DNA from: Anarhynchus alexandrinus
Lineage: Eukaryota > Chordata > Aves > Charadriiformes > Charadriidae
Direction: 5' to 3'
DNA length: 64,000 bases
NCBI GenBank assembly: GCA_008711295.1
Contig: VUYV01000101.1
Coordinates: 2,922,862 to 2,986,861 of the forward strand
A program made the position numbers and the translations under genes. How positions within the stretch are numbered: the first letter of the stretch is position 1; each line of letters begins with the position of its first letter. A model generated the notes under the pieces. The model searched no databases. It worked only from the letters and a program-made list of their open reading frames with translations, and was not told the origin of the DNA. Below are positions 56,022 to 64,000 of the stretch, piece after piece.

Positions 56022-59000
56022 GTTATCATAGATGTGCCTTAACCTTTATTTTGTAAGCAAAACTACAAACATTTTGCAGCACATGGCTTCTGCACTTCAG
56101 ACTATCTTAACAGAGCATGGTCAATACTGACATGCCAGTTTCATGATCCCTCTAACTAAACTATCAGAAGAGATAAAAATCAGGGTTTTTTTTCTTCCCT
56201 TCCTGAACACTAAAGCCCTATCAACCTGTAAATACCACCAGGATACAACAATGAAGTAAGAAATGACCATACTCTCCACTTCATAAAGAGGCTTTTCTTA
56301 ACATTGTTCTTTTTGGCAACTGATTTCATTCTGCTGATTTATTCCCCACATTATGGTCTCATGTATCTATAGGAAAAGTAAAGAAATAGTCAATGAAGAA
56401 AAAACAAGGCTCTTTAATTAGCAATTATGTTTGGGGAAGAGAAAGTCTGTGTTTAGTGCTACAGAAATCAAGCACTAGGTGCCAGACTCAGCAGTCTATA
56501 AAGTAATACAGAGCTATGGCATTCATCATTCCTTCCTGGCTGGCAAGTTATCTAAATGTGGACACACTCTAAAATTATTTCCGAGAGCTGAAGAATTAGA
56601 TGAAAAAGCCCTTCATTTCAAAATAGCATGTATTTTAAACATATATCATGGGCAATACCGGAAAGAAACACTTAGGACAGGTAGAGACCACCTCCAGCAA
56701 TTATTTTACGAGGAAGTTTCCCTAAAAGTCTACAACTGCATAACTTTCAAATCACTTTCAATCAACCATAGTACTGCTGTTATCAGCATACCAGCCATTC
56801 TGACACAATATGTGACACACACTACTGTATGAACTCTAAATGCATAGAAAACCGAATCCTACGGAAGCACATGCAATGTATGCACATCAAGATGTACCAG
56901 TTTTAAAGCTGGCTTTTGTATTATACACACACAATATTGTGTCTGTACAGAAAAAAGAAGTAGTTTCATATCAGACCCTACGAAATTAATTCCTAATGGT
57001 TCAGTGATACATACGTAGGGTAGCCTGTAAGATACTCAACATTCTAGTCAATGATCTGATAGGTCAACTGGCTCATTTGACAAAAAACAAAACAAAACAA
57101 CCCCACATTACTGTAGGTTTTTAAATACATCAAAGGTTCAATTCTGTTTTAATACAAAACCAGCCCATAATTCCATGGACTATGCAACGTTTCACAAAAA
57201 GAAAACCTCACAATAGCGCTTTCTAAAGTAAGGGATTTTAAAAGCAACTTATTTTGCTTTCCTGCCGATGAAGTCAACAAATAAAACAAAGTTAAATTAA
57301 GGCAATACAAAAGCTAGAAAAGGAACCAACTAGAATTCTGTCTTCACTTTTTATGAAGAAAAAGGGCTGGAAAGAATTCAATTTTCAAGTGATTAGTGCT
57401 AAAAATCACAAAGTCTTTATTTTCAGAAACTAGTAATATGAAGAAATGTTCAGTTACAATATACTATTTTCAAATACTTAAACATTGCATGCAAAATTTT
57501 TTTTTTCTAATGGAAAATATGATTTAGCCTCACCAAGATTCAAAACACATAAAAATAACGTACACGAAGCATAAAGTTAAGTTCACTGAATTTAGTCATA
57601 GTAAAATTATTTTCTTTGCCCCTTCTTACCTTGCCTTCACAATCTAGAATGGCTACAATTTTAGCAAGGCTTTCTACCAAAATTAAATAATTCCACTCTT
57701 AAATATTTTATACATACTTCTTTAGTACTTCAAGAATGCAAAATAAAGTTCATATGCAAAGTGTAGTATAGGCCAGAACAGGTTATAGTAGTCTTGTAAC
57801 TGAGACATCTCAATATTGAACCAAGGACTGTCATTTTATTAAAAGTAACACTGTTTTTAAGTGAGATACATATATACGCTTCCTCACTTTAAATCCTCTC
57901 TTATTCCACAAGTAAATTTATCTTTACAAAAATTCAGTTCATCTTTAGACAGTTCGAAATATATCTGGGAATCAATCCAGTGAAATTGATTTCAATAAAC
58001 CCTCAAGTCTGAACACTACCGATGAACTAAATAGACTAATGAGAGAATAGCTTATTAATAGTAGCGATTCAGATTTCATTTGAGAAGGTTACAGGGAACT
58101 CTTTAAACAAAATTGTTCATCTGCCACTACGCCAGCCCTTGATGCTAACCATCCCTTGCAATGCTTTTCTTTGTCAGTTATTTTATGAAGGGTGGAGAGA
58201 CATTATTTACCTAATCCATACCAACAACATAAGAGTTAAAGCCATACCATACGAGTTTAAATTCTCAAGATACCACTAGCAGAACACTTGTTAACTGACG
58301 ACTACAATCAGACATGTTTCTGGCTGCAGTGAAGATCGGTAAGGGTTTTACCATCTTCTGTTAAAATTTATCACATCCCTCCCTCCCTTCAGCAACTAAC
58401 ATAACTACATGTCTTCACTTCTTAATTCCTCCTGCCAGAAGTTCTCTGCATTAGAATGAAAAATTCCAGTAGTGTTTAACCCAGATCATTTGACAGAACA
58501 GAGTTAAGAAGTGACACGTTATTTAGGTATGCCAGCAAAACTAGGGGGGCAAAACAAGGAGCGGAAGACAGTAACATCTTCAACCATCTCAGCCACAGCC
58601 AAGACACTAACCTGACATGAGTCTAAGACAGGTAGCCTGTCCAAAGGCATGTTTAATCCTGGTTTAGCACCTCAAAAAAAAAAAAAACATAACATACCAA
58701 ATGGTTTCTTAACACTTATTTCATTAGCTCTGTAGGGAAAATCAAAGGCTTCTAACTGGTAAATTAAGGACCTTAAAAATGCAAATATCAAACTGAAAAG
58801 TTTCAAGGACTTTGGCTGAGTCACAAGCTTTAGTAAAGGCAAATACAGATGTTACAGCGTGGAGAGATTTCAGACCTAAAAACTCAAAACACATTTCAAA
58901 CAAAATTTGGCAAGAAACTACTGCTATAATGAACACACGCTCCTGTCAGCAGCATAACTAATGTGCTCCAATTCCCTAGAGATTTTTATATTTTGTCTCC

Positions 59001-62000
59001 TCTTTCCCCTTCCACTACATGGTATCTCCACTGGACAAAGAGCAGAGAAAGGACGCAGTTGGCTTGGTTTAACAGGCATCTAATGGCCCTGCAAACCATT
59101 GCCACAGGATGAGTGGATTCCAAAGTTAGAGGGAAAGATGAAAATGCAATCATATACACATAATTTCCTCCAGAAACAAAGCTAAATAGGCACCCAAAAT
59201 TATTTTATACCAACAAAGAATATAATTCCTAAAGGGCTTTTAGCTTTTAGCTTACTTCTGTCTGCTCCGCTATTCAAAAGATGACCATCAGCAGACCTCA
59301 CTTTATTAGTATTCAGCAGGAGAAATAATGAATAGCTGCATGCACATTCAGAACACATTTCATTATGTGGCTGGGTGCTTTATTTTCAGTTTGATATTGT
59401 AAGCAAAATTTGTTTAAATTGAAGCTCAAACATGCACAGAACAAAGTAGCAAGAACTGAGCCTTGTGTGTGCGTAAAAATATACATACACATGCACATAC
59501 ACCTTAAGAGCATAAACAGCAAGCAAACAGATACTTGGAGCTGGACAACAGCTTTCAAGTTGGGGGGTAGGGAGAGGACACCGGGGGCAAAGATGAGTTA
59601 AAATCCGTTGCAAGTGGCAAGAAAGTACAAGAAAAAACAGGGATGAAGGAGTTCTGAGAAGAAAAATGTAAAACAGAGGAGGTCAAATTTTATCCTTTGA
59701 CTGAACATTCATTTCTGAATCTGAAGTTAAAAGCACTGATCAAGAAATTTTATTAAAGGAGAAAATGTCACTATAAAGGAGGTTAAAACCAGTTTTTTTT
59801 CAATGCCATGACTGCTTTTAGTTACTTTTGTACACAGTACAAATTTAGATTTAATCATGTAACTAATAGCCCTTACAGAATGACAGTACTGCATGTCTCC
59901 TCTCTCACAAAGCAAACACAGAAAGGTTCTACTGCTGTTGGTAGTGACATGTATCTCAACAGTATCATATATCACTGAACTCACATGGGTCATTTTAACC
60001 TGCCCCCTTAGGTATTGCCTCTAAACCATTTCTTAGCACAATCAGCTATACTAACAACGTCAAAAAAACAAGATGCCACACTGTCTGTAAACAAGCTCTC
60101 ACTCATACAGCTGGAAACCCCAGAAGTGCTACGTCATGACACCAGTTTACCAGTGTAATAGTCTTAATTCACTGCTAATATAAACCAGATCTGACTACAC
60201 AAGAAAATCATATTCCCGCTTCAACTGTACATTGCTTATTCATTTAAGCATGTTTGCATTAAGATTATTTCCTCATTTAATCTTTTGTCCTACAGAGGAG
60301 ACAGAACAGTAGCATTCCTACTGAAACTTCCAAGTAGAAAGTTGCATTTTCTAGTCAGACAGTCATTCAGGTGAATTTAACGTAGCTTTGTCTATAAGTA
60401 TGCAATATTTACTATCTTAAGTTTAAGAAATGAGATCAGACTACAGTGAATTTGAATCATAATCTATTTAGCAGTTTTTAAAGTTGGTGGGGGTTTTTTT
60501 CCCCACACACATAGTTGTTGCACCGGTTGAGCTGTTTCTACTTTTTTTTTTTCCAAGAAATAAGTTACCTGACCTCAAGTGGTATTAAATAAATACTCAA
60601 CTATACCCACAGTCAAAGTGAGATGGCTCTACAGTTTTAAGCTTTGAGAAAATTTAGCCAGTGCTTTTTCCCCCAAGACAAAAAAAAAAAAAAAAAAAAC
60701 CACACAACCAACAAAACAGTATTCATCTTAAGCAAAAATTGCATTTTTGGATGTAAACTGAAAATACTCAAATCTTTCAGATTTTATATCTACAAAGACA
60801 TGGTGTATTGAAGGCATTTCTAAGCACCCAATAGTGATATATATTAAATGTTAAGGTTTACAACACTTTACACTGATAGAGCTGCATCTAGAATGCATCA
60901 AGGAATATGAACAAATAGACAGTATACACTTATGAGCGACAACACCAGCAAGTCCCACAGAAACCTGTGTAAATTTCTCTGCTGTTCCATACATGCATAA
61001 ATTGTGTGGAAATTGAGACAAATATTTAGGTCATTAATTCTGTTGGTACCCATTAGTAAAGATGAGAGCCAACTGCAACAATATGCAGGCAATTAAGTGA
61101 GCGAGCAATAAAACGGTAGATGTACACTGACGAGCAAGGGAAACAAAATCCCAGTTTTCCCTGTTAATGGGGCTCCAAACAACCTTCCACTCAGGAATGA
61201 GATCTTGGCACTACAACAGGGTAGATCCAAGAAGACATTGGTCACAGCAGCCGGAAAAACAGGGTATCAAGGGAGACAGAACAGAAACCAGAGATCATTA
61301 GGCCACTTCATGAAACCCATGAGATACCACAGCTGAAGTTGTATGTACAGTTCCCAACCCACCTTCCCTGGCATAAAAATATAGGGGGAGGTGGGGACAC
61401 CGAAACAAAACAAACCAAAAAACACAGAGGGAAGAACTAAGTGTTTGGAATAGGTTCTGTATGTAAAGAAGTTGTATGGAATAAGATCTTCAGCGAGGGA
61501 AAGATACAACTGGGGGGTGATTATGACAGAACTCTTAATACACAAAAACCCACCCCACCAGCATTGGTTGGATCAACTGCTCACTGCCTCTTCCAGTACA
61601 CAAACAACAGGGCATTAGGTGGAAACAACAGATGCCAAAATCAAGTAATCAAGGACTAGGAGGACACAATATTCATGTGATAAACAGCTGAACTGCAGAA
61701 CTCCTTGCAACATACAGCTATGGATGCTAAAAGTTCAGAATGTTCAAAAGGGACTAGAAAAATTAATGAAAAAAATCAACATCAGAAATATTAAAGCCTA
61801 TTAAGTTATGCCATGCACACATATGCTCCAGCAAAATAAAGGGAGGTGGGGGGGAATCCAAACACACATTCACATTCCCCCATACCACCACCTCTGGTTC
61901 AAAGTCTATAGGCTACGGATAACGTATTAAAAACACGGGACCTAATTATTCACTTGGCTATTGCTATTTATGCTGTTGCAGTTAGGCCACTGGACTAGAC

Positions 62001-64000
62001 TGTCCTTTGGTTTGACTCAATATAGCCAACCTTATGTATATCATGACTAAGAAAAAGAAGCCCAAGAAAATTAAATACTGCTCTACTTTCTGTAGGTTTT
62101 GAACAACTGCTTCAAAGGGCTTCCTCTTTTTCTCCCCATATCCAGGGGTGAACACCTAGACTTCTCTCCAGATTACGCAAGATGCTAAAAACCAAATATC
62201 TTCAGAAAAGAAAACTGATGAAAGCAGTAAAACAAGGTTTTTGGGAAGAATCGGAAGAACCGGTTAATGAACACAAAACCTGGTAGGAATAGGATAGGGG
62301 GAAGATGTTTTAAAGAAGCACTCATGTCAAAAATGAGGCCAGAATATTTCAACACACATCAGTTAAGAGCTGAACATGAAATGGATGAACACTAAGATAA
62401 AAGAGAAAGAAAAACACCTTAAAGTCAAATAATGACTTACCCATGTATTTATTACTATCTTACACATTTTTATGGTACTTGGCATAATAAGACCATTCCA
62501 AAAAAACCTATGACCTCTTTGCCCTGTTCAGGCACAGTAGTGATCTCAGCATAAATTAGAACTAGGAAAAGCATTTTGCTTCTCTGAACTTGTGCCAGGA
62601 TGCCAAAACAACAAGGGGGTCTGGGGAGGACAAAAAGTACTGTTTCTCGACACATTTTATAAACAGGTTTTTTTGTGTGCTCTCAATATCTCTCAGTCCT
62701 CATGGGGGAGGGATGTCACAAGGCCCACTGACCTGGATTAGCCTTCAATAGCATGATCTTCCACACCTCTTGGCAAAATAAGATTGTATTACAGCACTTC
62801 TAAAACATAGATATACACTATCTAATGTCTAGATACTATTTTCATTATGTAAGACTGTAAATCATTCAATTCAGTAGAAATAGTTCAAGGTATTAACCTG
62901 AAACACAGACTTTAAATGCCTCTTCAGTTCTTTTTGTAAGATAACTCCAATTACACAACTCCACAAATTATAACTTACTCAGAATATCAAACACAAATGA
63001 AAACATAGTAAGTCTTTAATTCTTACTTGATCAGCAACAATATATTTAAGAAACAATTTTCCTTTTCAAAAGTTCCTTCATGCTTTTGACAGGCAAATGT
63101 TCAAAGGTTCATTTTATTTTTATGAAGAATGACAGAAAAAAGCTTGAAACAGTTTTCCTCATTTCACGAAACACTTACACAAAGTATCAAAATTGAAGTG
63201 ATTCTCTGTATTTTATTTCAAAATTAATTACCAAGCCACAAAAACTAGGATAGCTCAGAAAGCAGCTGTTAGCTATATTTCTGACAGATACAAAACAAAA
63301 AGTTACCTACAATCATGAACAAAAGCCACCTGTAACACTTCTATAAACTGCAAGTGTGTTTGTAGTATTGTTTAATGATTTGTATGTCACAGCTAGGTGA
63401 TGCAAACTTCAGGCAGAGACCAACTATTTTATTAGATAAAGTCNTTTCAGGCAAATAGTAACAGAGACCAACTATTTTATTAGATAAAGTCTTGATAAGT
63501 TATTTCTGTAAAAAGTATCTACATGTGCTTCAATAAAGCATACTCTCTCTATATATACACACTATATATAAGCACTAAAAGACAGTAAGTTATTTCTTTC
63601 TGAACACTCCAAACATACATACATCCCTTCTTTCCTAAACAACTGTTTTTTCAATTTTTAAGAAATAATTGGACAGTGAGCTAAAAGGCCAGGTCTTGTC
63701 CCAAACACGTTGGTCAGTTGGGAGAAATTTGGCAAGATACTTGGCATTTAGATAACCATTCTGTAAAACAGTTTTATTTTACTCTTCAGCAACAAACACT
63801 AAATAAAAACATAAACCAAAAATAATGTGACCTTTAGCTTACATCTCTTCAACACATTCAATTCTCACTCTCCCTTCCACTGTAGTGGCAATTCTTTTCA
63901 TTCCTCCTACACTGCAAAACTCTGTCCCACTGCTAGAGTGACAGCAAGTCCATCTGTCCTCCTGTCCTTAAGAAAAGGGAGAAAGCTGACTGGCACAGAG
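56022..64000 (-). other. Part of large HERC2 intron or upstream region
   Basis: About 8 kb without a recognised exon. I looked for the HERC2 start (about 105 residues lie before E1 in mammalian HERC2) on the minus strand and did not find it, so the initiating exons are probably beyond 64000 or too short to see. It holds a run of 20 or so A at about 60681-60702, a C/T and AT microsatellite near 63543-63570 and a single N at 63444. Only small scattered ORFs, none convincing. Confidence 0.55.
63414..63491. repeat. Near-perfect 30-bp direct repeat around a single N
   Basis: The same 30 bases occur at 63414-63443 and at 63462-63491, with one undetermined base (63444) between. It reads as a sequence-join or assembly artefact rather than biology. 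Confidence 0.7.

Noticed and set aside
1..64000. CRISPR arrays, bacterial operons, tRNA or rRNA genes
   Set aside because: No regular spaced repeats, no prokaryotic gene packing, and no cloverleaf or rRNA core found by eye. The window is vertebrate genomic DNA.

Overview
The window is vertebrate nuclear DNA, and most likely avian. The evidence is a compact multi-exon gene whose spliced product reads as the giant E3 ubiquitin ligase HERC2, four truncated CR1-type LINE copies (the typical bird and reptile retroposon, with the ATTCTGTG-type 3' tail), and one class I (gammaretrovirus-like) endogenous retrovirus. No species can be named from this sequence alone.

Layout. HERC2 lies on the minus strand and fills 382-44912. 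I placed 53 coding exons by splice signals, reading-frame continuity and HERC2 similarity recalled from knowledge of the family. In transcript order E1 is at 44693-44912 and E53 at 382-493. They total 8624 nt, about 2874 codons, with every junction in phase and no stop or frameshift. Reading with the gene, they encode a helical N-terminal region, the first RCC1-like propeller (RLD1, about 38.0-32.8 kb), a long helical stretch, a cytochrome-b5-like segment (about 26.2-25.9 kb), the MIB/HERC2 domain (about 19.9-19.0 kb), a UBA-like segment (about 10.0-9.5 kb), the CPH domain (7.1-7.3 kb), a second MIB/HERC2-like segment, a ZZ zinc finger (5.8 kb), the DOC/APC10 domain (4.0-1.0 kb) and the first strand of RLD2 (0.4 kb). 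The rest of RLD2, RLD3 and the catalytic HECT domain lie before base 1. The initiating exons were not found and are probably past base 64000, so the window shows an internal segment of HERC2.

From 44913 to the end of the window is one large HERC2 intron or upstream region. A provirus (46740-56016, plus strand, antisense to HERC2) sits in it, flanked by a 5-bp target duplication. It has LTRs, a candidate primer-binding site, gag with a premature in-frame stop, a 635-base assembly gap across gag/protease, pol with a frameshift and an in-frame stop, and an env reading frame of 708 codons with no interruption. The two LTRs differ strongly: their U3 parts are diverged, their R/U5 parts are nearly identical, and the 3' copy carries an extra block of about 258 bp. 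The surviving env in a broken provirus is the most interesting feature. I found no wholly new system.

The rest is intronic DNA: CR1 fragments at 2.6-3.4, 8.8-9.3, 10.2-11.6 and 40.5-41.7 kb, a few low-complexity tracts, and AT-rich introns in which I recognised nothing. Three of the four CR1 copies and the provirus are antisense to HERC2.
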